Shown: positions 1-6,099, counted from the stretch's first letter. The stretch: DNA of 9,862 nucleotides from Armatimonadaceae bacterium (GCA_030446525.1 JAUJNC010000151.1:1-9862); one strand, 5' to 3'. Notes: generated by a model not told the origin, from the letters alone. Translations and numbers: made by a program.

Positions 1-2
1 CG

Positions 3-146
3 GGGGGCGACCCGTCCCGGACGGCTTTCCCGGCGCGCTTCGAGGTGGACTACGTCCGCGTGTACCAGAAACGGCCCCCGCCGCTAATGCTGCTTTCGCC
101 CCGTGCTACGCTGCACGGGAGCGGAGAGGTAAACCGGGTAGGTTGA
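3..146 (+). CDS. C-terminal fragment of a GH16-type (laminarinase/beta-glucanase-like) protein
   Basis: An open frame enters from the left edge and stops at TGA 144-146, giving 47 residues. The stretch FPARFEVDYVRVYQ matches the last beta-strand of glycoside hydrolase family 16 enzymes and related concanavalin A-like lectin/glucanase domains, which typically end in a V-D-Y-V-R-V-Y-Q motif. About 25 further residues follow, rich in Pro, Leu and Arg, so there is a short tail or the start of a degenerate linker rather than an appended full domain. The catalytic ExDxxE region would lie outside the window, so activity cannot be judged. It is the only plus-strand gene seen and converges on the propeller gene at 293-1876. 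Family assignment rests on one motif; other lectin-fold proteins share it. Confidence 0.6.
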   Translation, partial: GGDPSRTAFPARFEVDYVRVYQKRPPPLMLLSPRATLHGSGEVNRVG

Positions 147-228
147 GCATCGTAGATTCTCCAATCCAACTTGTGTTTTCAGCGGCTCGATCGAATGCAC
201 GCTATCCACAGGCATAAGCGGGTAACAA

Positions 229-275
229 GAGGCCCCCTGTACTGGTTGCCAAACACCAGCGCGGCAGGAGGCCTC
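229..275. terminator. Imperfect hairpin between convergent genes, possible bidirectional terminator
   Basis: GAGGCC-C-CCTG (229-239) pairs with CAGG-A-GGCCTC (265-275), ten pairs around one C/A mismatch. Inside it, CTGGT (242-246) pairs with ACCAG (255-259). It sits between the stop of the plus-strand GH16-like gene and the stop of the minus-strand propeller gene. No T-run follows on either strand, so an intrinsic terminator function is inferred from position and stem only. Confidence 0.4.
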
Positions 276-292
276 TCCGGCAGATCAACGCG

Positions 293-1876
293 TCACTTGC
301 CAGCGCGCGCCGCGCCGCTCATGCGGGTCACCTTCCAAACGGCGCCCGTGTTCGGCGGGAACTCGTAGGGCGGCGCGACCGCCGGGTTGATCCGGGCCAC
401 CCCGTAGTCGACGATGTACATCGCCCCGTCGGGCCCGAAGCGCAGGCCGAACGGGCGCTCCAACCCCTGACCCAGCGCGCCCTGCGCCGAGGCCGGGCCG
501 GGCCGCACGTTGCGCACGAACGGGATGGCTTGCGTATTGCCTGGGACGATGCGCGTCACCTGGGAGCCTGCCGGATCGTCGCGCAGCGGGTTCGTCGGCG
601 GCGCCAGGTCACCCCACTCGGCCGCGAACACCTGACTCGACAGCTCGCCCCACGCGGCGGGCGCCACGTCGATCAGCGACGGAGACGAGTTCCACTCATG
701 CAGGCCCGCGATCAGCGACCTGTCCGGCGGCGTCAACCCGCTCGCCGCGTGGTCGATCACAAAGGTGAGCCGTATGGGCGGCGGCTGCCGCTGACCGTTG
801 ACGAATATCGGCGCCTGCAGCGAATCGGGAACATCGAACTTGGGGTCGGTCAGCGGCTCGAGAGTCGCCGAGAAGTCCGGCCAGCCGTACCACGCGCCCG
901 CGCGCACCCGGTAGGTGGCGTCGAACTCGTCCCGGACCGGCCGCGAGCCGCGGATGTCGTAGCCGTTGACGGCCGCGTACATCTCACCACGCTGGTTCCA
1001 GGCGATGCCGATGACGTTCCGCATGCCCCAGACGTAGGGTCGCACCGTCGCCTCGGCCCTGTCCGGGTCGAAGACCAGGATCGCGCCGCCGGGCTTGTTG
1101 GTGCCCGGGATCACCTGGCCGGGCGCGGTCGGGGTGCCGAAGGGGACGAAGGCGCCGGTCTGCGCCAGGTCGCTGGGGTCCGGGGTGCGGAAGTCGGGCG
1201 TCTGGAAGTTCTGCCCGGTCAGCACGATGTCTTGGCCCGGCGTGGTATGCACATCGGGACTCCGGTTGATGAACGGGGCGTTGTCTATCCCCATAACGGC
1301 CGAGTTGCCCGCCGGACCGGAGCACAGGTACATCCGGCCGTCCGGGCCCACGCGGATGTCGTTGACCTGGTGCTCGGACTGGCTGTCGATGATGCCGGAC
1401 AGGATCTGCGTGACCGTGCCGTCCGGCGTCACCCGCGACACCGCCCCGGTGCGATCCGCCGCGCGGTGCGTGACGTAGAACGCGCCCCTATGCCACGTGA
1501 TCCCGACCACGGAGTCTTCTAGGCCCTTGTCGTTCAGGTTGACGACCTCGGTCGTCCGGCCGTTCTCGACGCGCAGGATGCGGGCGGGCGGCGGCTCCTC
1601 CACAAACTGGCCGCCCGCCTCCAGCACGTACATCCGCCCCTGATCGTCCCAGGTGACCGACGTGGGGTAGGTCAGCCCCTTCGCTATCTTCTCGATCGCA
1701 AAGCCGGGCGCGAGCTCGATCGTGGGGAACGCCGGCGACGGGACCAGCCCGGCTTCATTGGTTGGCCCCTTGGTGCCTTGTGCCAGCAAGCTTGGGCCAT
1801 AGCCGATCGCCGCCGGGAGCAGCCCCGCCCCGACCGCTATCAGCGCGCCAGCAATCTTCCATCTGCCTTTCTTCAT
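293..1876 (-). CDS. Secreted PQQ-dehydrogenase-like / ScyD-ScyE-like beta-propeller protein
   Basis: 527 residues. The start chosen is ATG at 1876 because GAGGAGG lies 7 nt upstream; a longer frame to 1909 has no such site and lengthens the signal peptide. Residues 1-34 are a Sec signal peptide (MKKGRWK, hydrophobic core, then LLAQG). The rest carries propeller-type repeats: YPTSVTWDDQGRMYVLEAG, DIRVGPDGRMYLCSG, VWGMRNVIGIAWNQRGEMYAAVNG, GAWYGWPDF and ERPFGLRFGPDGAMYIVDYG. The GMRN...GIAW and G-WYGWPD motifs are typical of soluble glucose/sorbosone dehydrogenase-like propellers; ScyD/ScyE-type proteins share the fold. Substrate and PQQ binding cannot be read from the sequence. The gene overlaps the PEP-CTERM gene by 4 bp (ATGA), so the two are almost certainly co-translated. 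An extracytoplasmic role is secure; the enzymatic role is inferred. Confidence 0.8.
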   Translation of the reverse strand: MKKGRWKIAGALIAVGAGLLPAAIGYGPSLLAQGTKGPTNEAGLVPSPAFPTIELAPGFAIEKIAKGLTYPTSVTWDDQGRMYVLEAGGQFVEEPPPARILRVENGRTTEVVNLNDKGLEDSVVGITWHRGAFYVTHRAADRTGAVSRVTPDGTVTQILSGIIDSQSEHQVNDIRVGPDGRMYLCSGPAGNSAVMGIDNAPFINRSPDVHTTPGQDIVLTGQNFQTPDFRTPDPSDLAQTGAFVPFGTPTAPGQVIPGTNKPGGAILVFDPDRAEATVRPYVWGMRNVIGIAWNQRGEMYAAVNGYDIRGSRPVRDEFDATYRVRAGAWYGWPDFSATLEPLTDPKFDVPDSLQAPIFVNGQRQPPPIRLTFVIDHAASGLTPPDRSLIAGLHEWNSSPSLIDVAPAAWGELSSQVFAAEWGDLAPPTNPLRDDPAGSQVTRIVPGNTQAIPFVRNVRPGPASAQGALGQGLERPFGLRFGPDGAMYIVDYGVARINPAVAPPYEFPPNTGAVWKVTRMSGAARAGK

Positions 1877-2565
1877 CGAACATCCTCCTCGTGGATCGTA
1901 AAGCTGCACAGTTGTGCGCGGCGACGCCGGCTATAGGCAACCAGGCCCAGGGCGCTGGCGCCGAGCAGCGTCAGCGTGCCCGGCTCGGGGATGACGGCAA
2001 ACTCCGCCCCCGTCAGGGCGATCGTGTAGGTACCCGTGAATTGGCCTGGACCGTCATAGCCGCTCAGGGGCTGTCTGCCACCGGGACCGGTCGGGCCAAA
2101 AACCCCCTGGAACGGAGTGTTGGGGAAGATGAACCCTGCGGAACTGACCGGATCGCGATCGAAACTGGTTATCGCCAGGAAGTAAAGCCCGGGCGTCGTC
2201 GGGGTCAGTGGGTTGCCAGGGGGAAGGGTGGATCGAGCGGAACCAACGGTATCATCGTTGGCATAAACGCCAATCCCGGCTCCGTTGAACAGGAACAGCT
2301 GGGTATCAAGGAGCGTCCCCGGCGTTCCCACGGTGGTGGCGGAGAACATCCCGCCGCCCGTGATGAAGATCTGGTACAGGTCAGCGTCCGTGCCGCTGCT
2401 GATGTTCCCGGTGATCGAGGTCAGGGGCCCAACCCCCACGGTGACCTGCGCAGTACCCGGAAGATCGCCCGCGTCACCGACCTCATCCCAGGTCTGTGCG
2501 GTCGCTGGCAAGGCAAGCGCCAGCATCGCGGCGGCGGCCAATGCTGTCGCCGGAATCTTTTTCAT
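1873..2565 (-). CDS. PEP-CTERM sorting-signal protein with PPC-like domain
   Basis: 230 residues. ATG at 2565 is preferred because GGGGG sits a few bases upstream; an in-frame GTG at 2589 has no comparable site. Residues 1-24 form a signal peptide (MKKIPATAL... LPATAQ). The middle resembles bacterial pre-peptidase C-terminal (PPC) domains: GDLPGTAQ, DADLYQIFI, then DTQLFLF and GVYANDD. The C-terminus has PEPGTLTLLGASALGLVAY followed by RRRR, the tripartite PEP-CTERM signal recognised by exosortase in known systems; no exosortase gene is in the window. Unusually, 14 residues follow the Arg cluster (AQLCSFTIHEEDVR), whereas such proteins normally end at or just after it. That tail also carries the ribosome-binding site of the downstream propeller gene, and the stop overlaps its ATG. 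Likely a surface or extracellular-matrix protein working with the propeller protein. Confidence 0.85.
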   Translation of the reverse strand: MKKIPATALAAAAMLALALPATAQTWDEVGDAGDLPGTAQVTVGVGPLTSITGNISSGTDADLYQIFITGGGMFSATTVGTPGTLLDTQLFLFNGAGIGVYANDDTVGSARSTLPPGNPLTPTTPGLYFLAITSFDRDPVSSAGFIFPNTPFQGVFGPTGPGGRQPLSGYDGPGQFTGTYTIALTGAEFAVIPEPGTLTLLGASALGLVAYSRRRRAQLCSFTIHEEDVR

Positions 2566-2722
2566 TATGTTTCCCCCTTTGATAATCACTTTCTATCTGG
2601 GTTGTCACTACCTACATTGTCATTGGCGGATGGTATAAAGCACCTTCCAGAGCCGAACCTTGGCAATACAGCGCATGCGTCACTTCTTCATCCTTTCTTC
2701 CCCCTCCCATAGTGCCTGCCGG
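2566..2722. other. Intergenic DNA upstream of the PEP-CTERM gene
   Basis: Together with repeat copy A this makes 304 bases with no convincing gene. On the minus strand it must hold the PEP-CTERM promoter; TTTATACC near 2631-2638 is an AT-rich candidate -10, but I see no good -35 at proper spacing, so no promoter is called. A 15-codon frame (2680-2727) begins at the start codon inherited from repeat copy A; it looks vestigial. Confidence 0.5.
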
Positions 2723-2900
2723 TTCATACTTCTCGTTCCTTCTTTTGCTTGGTCGAGCAAGAAACGCCGAGTCAGACCACCCACCTACTGCCCCTATCCC
2801 CAACACTGGGGCAGCCTGCCGCGCTGCCTCGCGGCGCGGCAGGCTTTGACGGATTTGCTCTGGCGCTGCTTACCGGCTGCCGCCCTGCTTATTCATCATC
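2723..2900. repeat. 178-bp direct repeat, copy A
   Basis: Matches 5922-6099 without gaps, with about 17 mismatches by my count, five of them in the loop of the palindrome described separately. It covers the last codons of the shorter Met-rich gene, its downstream DNA, and a segment that in copy B is the leader and start codon of the selenothioredoxin gene. Homology stops at that ATG (2727 here), so copy A carries a start region with no gene behind it. This fits a duplication of a Met-rich gene plus its 3' flank. Confidence 0.9.
2813..2845. repeat. 33-bp palindrome with 11-bp arms, orientation 1
   Basis: Arms AGCCTGCCGCG (2813-2823) and CGCGGCAGGCT (2835-2845) flank an 11-bp asymmetric centre, CTGCCTCGCGG. 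The same arms occur at 6012-6044 with the centre exactly reverse-complemented. There is no T-run on either side, so it is a poor intrinsic terminator; a REP-like element or an mRNA-stabilising 3' stem is as likely. A smaller stem, CTGCCCC / GGGGCAG, lies just to its left in copy A and is kept with one wobble change in copy B. Confidence 0.85.
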
Positions 2901-3205
2901 GAGCCGCCGCCCATGGAGCCGCCACTCATCCCGTGTTTCTTTATCATGCGCATCACGAGCCGCTTCTCGGCCATCGACATGCCCATCATGGTTCGCTTGT
3001 CGGCGGCGTTCATGCCCTCCATCATGCGCATCATCATCTGCTTTTCGGCCGTGGACATGCCCATCATCATCTTGTCGTCCATCATCTTGCCCTTCTGCAT
3101 GCCCATCTTCTTGTCGCCCATTTTGTCCTGGGCAAGAACGGCGGCGGACGAGGACACGACACACAGGGCGGCAATCGCCACGGTGGTCAGTTTACGAAGG
3201 TTCAT
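2870..3205 (-). CDS. Exported Met-rich protein (short paralogue), probable oxidant sink or metal binder
   Basis: 111 residues, about 23% Met. ATG at 3205 has AAGGAG 7 nt upstream; the longer frame to 3301 only adds an Arg-rich shadow. Residues 1-25 are a signal peptide ending VLA, so the mature protein would start QDKM. The mature chain repeats a unit like M-S-x-A-E-K-Q-M-M-M-R-M-M-x-G, about three copies, then a Gly/Ser/Met tail ending QGGSR. It has no mature Cys and one His. Repeat unit, predicted mature N-terminus and last residues match the larger paralogue at 6069-6602. It is the last gene of the MsrB/Moco/b561/thioredoxin run, 79 nt after msrB. Exported Met-rich proteins next to periplasmic Met-sulfoxide reductases act as reversible oxidant scavengers in the Azospira MrpX system; that role here is inferred. 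Cu(I)/Ag(I) binding is the main alternative. Confidence 0.85.
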   Translation of the reverse strand: MNLRKLTTVAIAALCVVSSSAAVLAQDKMGDKKMGMQKGKMMDDKMMMGMSTAEKQMMMRMMEGMNAADKRTMMGMSMAEKRLVMRMIKKHGMSGGSMGGGSMMNKQGGSR

Positions 3206-3218
3206 CTTCTTTCTCCTT

Positions 3219-3234
3219 CCCGCGCATCGGCGGG
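3219..3234 (-). promoter_or_regulatory. Small hairpin just upstream of the Met-rich A ribosome-binding site
   Basis: CCCGC (3219-3223) pairs with GCGGG (3230-3234) immediately 5' of AAGGAG on the minus strand. The larger paralogue has a stronger hairpin in the same position (6618-6635), and a short stretch ATTCCCACG is also shared further upstream of both genes. A role in translation control or mRNA stability is conjecture. Confidence 0.3.
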
Positions 3235-3259
3235 ATGTGCTTGCGGCAGCGGGCCTATT

Positions 3260-3273
3260 CCCACGCCGGTGGG
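3260..3273 (-). other. Short stem-loop between msrB and Met-rich A
   Basis: CCCAC (3260-3264) pairs with GTGGG (3269-3273) around a four-base loop, 11 bases beyond the msrB stop codon. With no T-run it is at most a weak terminator or an mRNA processing site that could set different levels of MsrB and the Met-rich protein. Confidence 0.25.
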
Positions 3274-3284
3274 CCAAACAGCTT

Positions 3285-3827
3285 TTATAGCTTTTCGACA
3301 AATTTGAGCGCGACGGAATTCATGCAGTAGCGCAGACCAGTGGGCTTGGGGCCATCGTTGAACACATGCCCCAGATGACCGTCGCAGCGGCTGCACAGCA
3401 CTTCCGTTCGGCTCATGAAGAGGTCTCTGTCCACCTCCGCGCGGACGGCGGTTTTGGCTATCGGTGCCCAGAAACTGGGCCAGCCGGTGCCCGAATCGAA
3501 CTTGGTCTCGGATTGGAACAGGTCAAGGCCGCAGCCCGCGCACTGATAGATGCCTTTTGCTTTGAAGCCGTCATATTTGCCGGTAAAGGCGCGCTCCGTG
3601 CCTTTTTTCCGCAGAACGTCAAACTGCTCCGGGGTGAGCACGCGCCGCCACTCTGCCTCGGTTTTGATCACTGTCGCTCTCGATTCTTTATGCGCGGCTT
3701 TGCCGCTCTTGGCGTTGGCGGTCTTCTTTTTCTCCGTCTTGACCTGCGCCTGAGTAGCGATTGTCGTTATAATAAACACGGCGGCCAGCGACACAATAAT
3801 CGCGGCTGCCCATCGGTAAACGTTCAT
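3285..3827 (-). CDS. msrB: Exported peptide-methionine (R)-S-oxide reductase MsrB
   Basis: 180 residues. ATG at 3827 has AAAGGA about 9 nt upstream and begins a signal peptide or anchor (MNVYRW plus a hydrophobic stretch to TQAQ, residues 1-28); the open frame runs on to 4226, but that part is shadow of the Moco gene. A Lys-rich linker (29-50) leads into a full SelR domain. Zinc ligands are C96/C99 (YQCAGC) and C145/C148 (LCSRC). [10 protein letters not shown] is intact and the catalytic Cys is C168 in GLRYCMN. The usual resolving-Cys site in DSG-C-GWPSF is Thr114 here, so the sulfenic acid on C168 must be reduced by an external thiol or selenol. It reduces Met-R-sulfoxide outside the cytoplasm. 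It lies 35 nt after the Moco gene and 79 nt before a Met-rich gene, its likely substrate. Confidence 0.93.
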   Translation of the reverse strand: MNVYRWAAAIIVSLAAVFIITTIATQAQVKTEKKKTANAKSGKAAHKESRATVIKTEAEWRRVLTPEQFDVLRKKGTERAFTGKYDGFKAKGIYQCAGCGLDLFQSETKFDSGTGWPSFWAPIAKTAVRAEVDRDLFMSRTEVLCSRCDGHLGHVFNDGPKPTGLRYCMNSVALKFVEKL

Positions 3828-3862
3828 CCGTTGTTTTCCTTTCCCTATCGCGGTACGCCAGT

Positions 3863-4630
3863 TTACAAGCCCGCGTACCAATCGTAGCCCTGCTCGGCCC
3901 AGTAGTCCGCGGGCCGTGCGGCGGCAAAAGCGATGCGGGTAATGAGTTTGATGTTCTTGATGCCGTACTTGACGGGGATGACCAGCCGCAGCGGCGCGCC
4001 GTGCGCGGCGTCCAGCGGCCTGCCGTTCATCTCGTAGGCAAGCAGCGTCTGCGGGTGCAGCGCGCTCTCCATGTCGAGGCCGACGTAGTAGAGCTCGTCC
4101 GGGTAGTCTTCCGGCTCGGATAGCAGGCTGACGTAGCGGCTGCCCGCAAGCGGCGGGTACTTCTCGGTAAAATCGGCGAAGCGTGCCCCGGTCCAGTTGA
4201 CGACCGCGCTCCACCCCTCGATGCACTTCAGTTCCGTCGTTTCTGAAACTTTCGGGAGCGCCTGAATGTCCTTCAGGGTCAGCGTGCGCGGACCACCGGA
4301 GACGCCCTCCAGCCGCAGTCGCCAGTCCGTGACGTCAATGAGGGGCGTTTTACCCTTGTAATTGTTCTTCGGCTCGACCGCCGCCGAGCGGGGAAAGGTA
4401 GGCGCGCGGTGCCTCGGTGAGAAGAATAGGGTCCGCGCTACCGCTTCGTTGACGCCAAGGATACGGCGGAAGGCGGACTTCGTGCCGTTCGTCTCGTGGC
4501 CGTATTTGTTGAAGGCGACCAAGCCACCCAGAGTTCCCCCCACTGCGAGCCCTGCCCACAGGAACGAGCGGCGGGACAGGCGGCCCATGGCCGCCTCGGC
4601 TTCGTCCGGTTCCTGGTCATGTGTGCTCAT
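3863..4630 (-). CDS. Tat-exported molybdopterin oxidoreductase, MsrP/YedY- or sulfite oxidase-like
   Basis: 255 residues. A twin-arginine signal, L-S-R20-R21-S-F-L-W, precedes a hydrophobic stretch, so the protein is exported folded with its cofactor. The sulfite oxidase-type Moco domain shows the cofactor-ligating Cys136 in LKCIEGW, then [21 protein letters not shown], and the [19 protein letters not shown] segment typical of the fold. It is shorter than E. coli MsrP and has no evident C-terminal dimerisation domain of the sulfite oxidases. The ATG overlaps the stop of the b561 gene (ATGA), so membrane subunit and Moco enzyme are made together. In MsrPQ the Moco protein reduces protein-bound Met sulfoxide with quinol electrons. 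The msrB and Met-rich neighbours support that activity; a sulfite dehydrogenase or other S/N-oxide reductase cannot be excluded. Confidence 0.88.
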   Translation of the reverse strand: MSTHDQEPDEAEAAMGRLSRRSFLWAGLAVGGTLGGLVAFNKYGHETNGTKSAFRRILGVNEAVARTLFFSPRHRAPTFPRSAAVEPKNNYKGKTPLIDVTDWRLRLEGVSGGPRTLTLKDIQALPKVSETTELKCIEGWSAVVNWTGARFADFTEKYPPLAGSRYVSLLSEPEDYPDELYYVGLDMESALHPQTLLAYEMNGRPLDAAHGAPLRLVIPVKYGIKNIKLITRIAFAAARPADYWAEQGYDWYAGL

Positions 4631-5343
4631 TGCCGTACTTCCCAGCCGGTTATCATGGCGCGAAAGTTGTTCCAGCCTGCCCGCACCACCTGTGCGACGT
4701 GGACGAAAAAGAACAGAAAGAGAAGGCAGGTAATCAGGAAGTGTTCCGTTCGCGCGGCCTGGTATCCGCCAAGCATTGTGGTGAGCCAGGAAAGCTGCGT
4801 CGGCTTATAGATAGCAAGGCCGGTCAGCACCATGAGCGCCCCCAGAACAATGACGCCGGTATAGGCAATGCGCTGCGCGTGGTTGAACTTGGCCGGAGGA
4901 AGCGGCTCCTTACGGATACGCAGGTCGTGCAGGACGACCTGGAACGCTTCCCGGAACGAGTCCCGACGCGGGAGCAGATGCCGCCACTCGCCGGAAAAAC
5001 AGGTGTACAGAACGTAGGCAACCCCATTCAGGGTAAAAAGCCAGGCGAAAACGAAATGCCAGTTCATCCCCTCAGCCAGGCGAAAACCCAGGTTGATGTC
5101 ATAACGACGCGCGGCGGGAACGGGGTAGGCATCCTCGTTCTTGTCCGCGTACACCGGCGTGACGCCCCAGCGATACACGGAGATGCGGTCGGGCACGCGC
5201 ACTTGTAGGCGCTCCGTTGGGTAGGCGTCGTAGGCCCAGAGGATAAGGACACCGCTCCAGATCATGACGAGCAGGGCCGGGAAGTTGACCCAGTGGAACC
5301 ACCGGATTGCCAACGGGTGTTTCTTTTCGAGACGTTTTCCCAT
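4627..5343 (-). CDS. Cytochrome b561-type membrane subunit, quinol-linked electron donor
   Basis: 238 residues with four predicted membrane helices, about 13-38, 95-117, 156-179 and 201-223. Candidate haem-ligand histidines are H17 (WFHWVNF), H96 (NWHFVF), H155, H201 (TEHFL) and H215 (FFVHV), the pattern of the NarI/FdhC/thiosulfate reductase b-subunit class of b561 proteins. A hydrophilic loop of about 55 residues lies between helices 1 and 2. AAGGAAGGG precedes the ATG, and only 16 nt separate it from the selenothioredoxin gene; its stop overlaps the Moco gene start. It probably carries electrons between the quinone pool and the Moco enzyme, the job done by the six-helix MsrQ in E. coli, to which it is not similar in layout. 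Direction of electron flow is inferred from context. Confidence 0.88.
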   Translation of the reverse strand: MGKRLEKKHPLAIRWFHWVNFPALLVMIWSGVLILWAYDAYPTERLQVRVPDRISVYRWGVTPVYADKNEDAYPVPAARRYDINLGFRLAEGMNWHFVFAWLFTLNGVAYVLYTCFSGEWRHLLPRRDSFREAFQVVLHDLRIRKEPLPPAKFNHAQRIAYTGVIVLGALMVLTGLAIYKPTQLSWLTTMLGGYQAARTEHFLITCLLFLFFFVHVAQVVRAGWNNFRAMITGWEVRQ

Positions 5344-5359
5344 CGCGCCCTTCCTTCGC

Positions 5360-5926
5360 TCAGTTCCGTTCCTTCAGCAGCGCGTCTACAAGCCGTCCCA
5401 TCTTTGCCTCGCCGCCCGCGCCGCGGTAATCCAGCTCTCCTGCCCAGGCGTAGCGCACGCGGCCTCGCTTGTCTATCAGATACACCGTTGGCCAATACTG
5501 CTGCCGCCACCGGTTCCAGTTCTCGTTCTTGTTGTCAAGCAGCACCGGGTAGGTGATGCCCCGTTCCTTCAGTTGGCGGGCGACACTGCCCTTGTTGCGC
5601 TCCCAATCGAACTCCGGCGTATGAACACCGATTATCTCGACACCGCGCTTGCCGAACTGCTTTTGCCATCTGCCGTAACTCGGCAGGTTTGCCTTGCAGT
5701 TGCTTCACCCAAAGGTCCAGAAATGGACAATCGTCACCTTGCCGCGTTGCGCGGCCAAAGTGACAGGCTTGCCGCCGGACGTGTTCAGCCATGGCCCCCC
5801 CACAAGCTCCGGCGCAGGTCGTTTTATCGTCGCCTGTGCTCCGGCAGGCGCTGCGTTCAGAGCGCAAGCCGTCACTGCAGCGCCGAGCACCGTCATGGCG
5901 CGTGCGAACAAGGATAACGACTTCAT
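5360..5926 (-). CDS. Exported thioredoxin-fold selenoprotein (UxxC), TlpA/DipZ C-terminal-domain-like
   Basis: 188 residues if TGA at 5707-5705 is read as selenocysteine; the frame is open on both sides and ends at TGA 5362-5360. ATG at 5926 has AAGGA 9 nt upstream. A signal peptide runs to about residue 31 (PAGAQA); VTAC21 also resembles a lipobox. Homologues carry WTYGCINC in this place; here it is HFWTFG-U74-SNC77, so the TGA falls exactly on the first catalytic Cys and the second is kept. Downstream the family landmarks continue without damage: IIGVHTPEF, ITYPVLLDN, the cis-Pro site YWPTVYLID, and RVRYAWAGELDY. A hairpin that fits bacterial SECIS rules follows the TGA. It heads the b561/Moco/msrB run and could reduce MsrB, which lacks its own resolving Cys. 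A nonsense mutation is possible but would be a striking coincidence. No selA, selB or selC is in the window. Confidence 0.88.
5670..5686 (-). promoter_or_regulatory. Candidate bacterial SECIS element
   Basis: On the minus strand CTGCCG-AGTTA-CGGCAG forms a six-pair stem with a five-base loop beginning 24 bases after the in-frame TGA (5707-5705). Bacterial SECIS elements lie just 3' of the UGA within the coding region, with a short apical loop that has a G in its first two positions; here G is second, followed by U. The match is to general rules, not to a scored model. Confidence 0.7.
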
Positions 5927-6099
5927 ACTTCTCGTTCCTTCTTTTGCTTGCTCAAGCAAGAAGCGGCGAGTTAGGCCACCCGCCTACTGCCCCTATCCCC
6001 GACACTGGGGTAGCCTGCCGCGCCGCGAGGCAGCGCGGCAGGCTTTGACGGACTTGCTCTAGCGCTGCTTACCGGCTGCCGCCCTGGTTATTCATCATC
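5922..6099. repeat. 178-bp direct repeat, copy B
   Basis: Partner of 2723-2900. Here it includes the 3' end of the large Met-rich gene, the whole 142-bp gap, and the ribosome-binding site and ATG of the selenothioredoxin gene. Because it lies between two genes of one run, its two stems (around 5990-6010 and 6012-6044) would be in the leader of the selenothioredoxin mRNA. This copy looks ancestral, as both flanking genes are intact. Confidence 0.9.
6012..6044. repeat. 33-bp palindrome with 11-bp arms, orientation 2 (centre inverted)
   Basis: Arms AGCCTGCCGCG (6012-6022) and CGCGGCAGGCT (6034-6044) flank CCGCGAGGCAG, which is the exact reverse complement of the centre at 2824-2834. The whole element is thus the reverse complement of 2813-2845, while DNA on both sides is in the same orientation as in copy A. 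Confidence 0.85.

Noticed and set aside
530..1522. Long plus-strand frame opposite the propeller gene, and similar ones at 1762-2712, 6896-8101 and 7891-8424
   Set aside because: High-GC shadows: Arg/Val/Asp-rich, without motifs, and antisense to well-supported genes or to the propeller pseudogene.
2680..2727. 15-codon frame after the copy A start region as a leader peptide
   Set aside because: Only the ribosome-binding site and ATG are inherited from the repeat. The codons show no regulatory pattern and the next gene is more than 100 bases away.
2813..2845. The palindrome as a standard intrinsic terminator
   Set aside because: No T-run follows on either strand, and the copy at 6012-6044 would cut the island after its first gene.
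2660..3307. Plus-strand open frames rich in His (HAHHH-type) opposite the Met-rich genes, also 6213-6395
   Set aside because: ATG codons read as CAT (His) on the other strand, so these are antisense shadows of the Met-rich repeats. They have no ribosome-binding site or known motif.
3828..4226. N-terminal extension of MsrB upstream of 3827
   Set aside because: It is an Arg-rich frame lying inside the Moco gene on the same strand. The ATG at 3827 has a ribosome-binding site and starts a signal peptide.
5705..5707. TGA as an ordinary nonsense mutation making two separate short genes
   Set aside because: The stop sits exactly at a catalytic Cys, the rest of the fold is intact on both sides in the same frame, and a SECIS-like stem follows. 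Not fully excluded without the genome's Sec genes.
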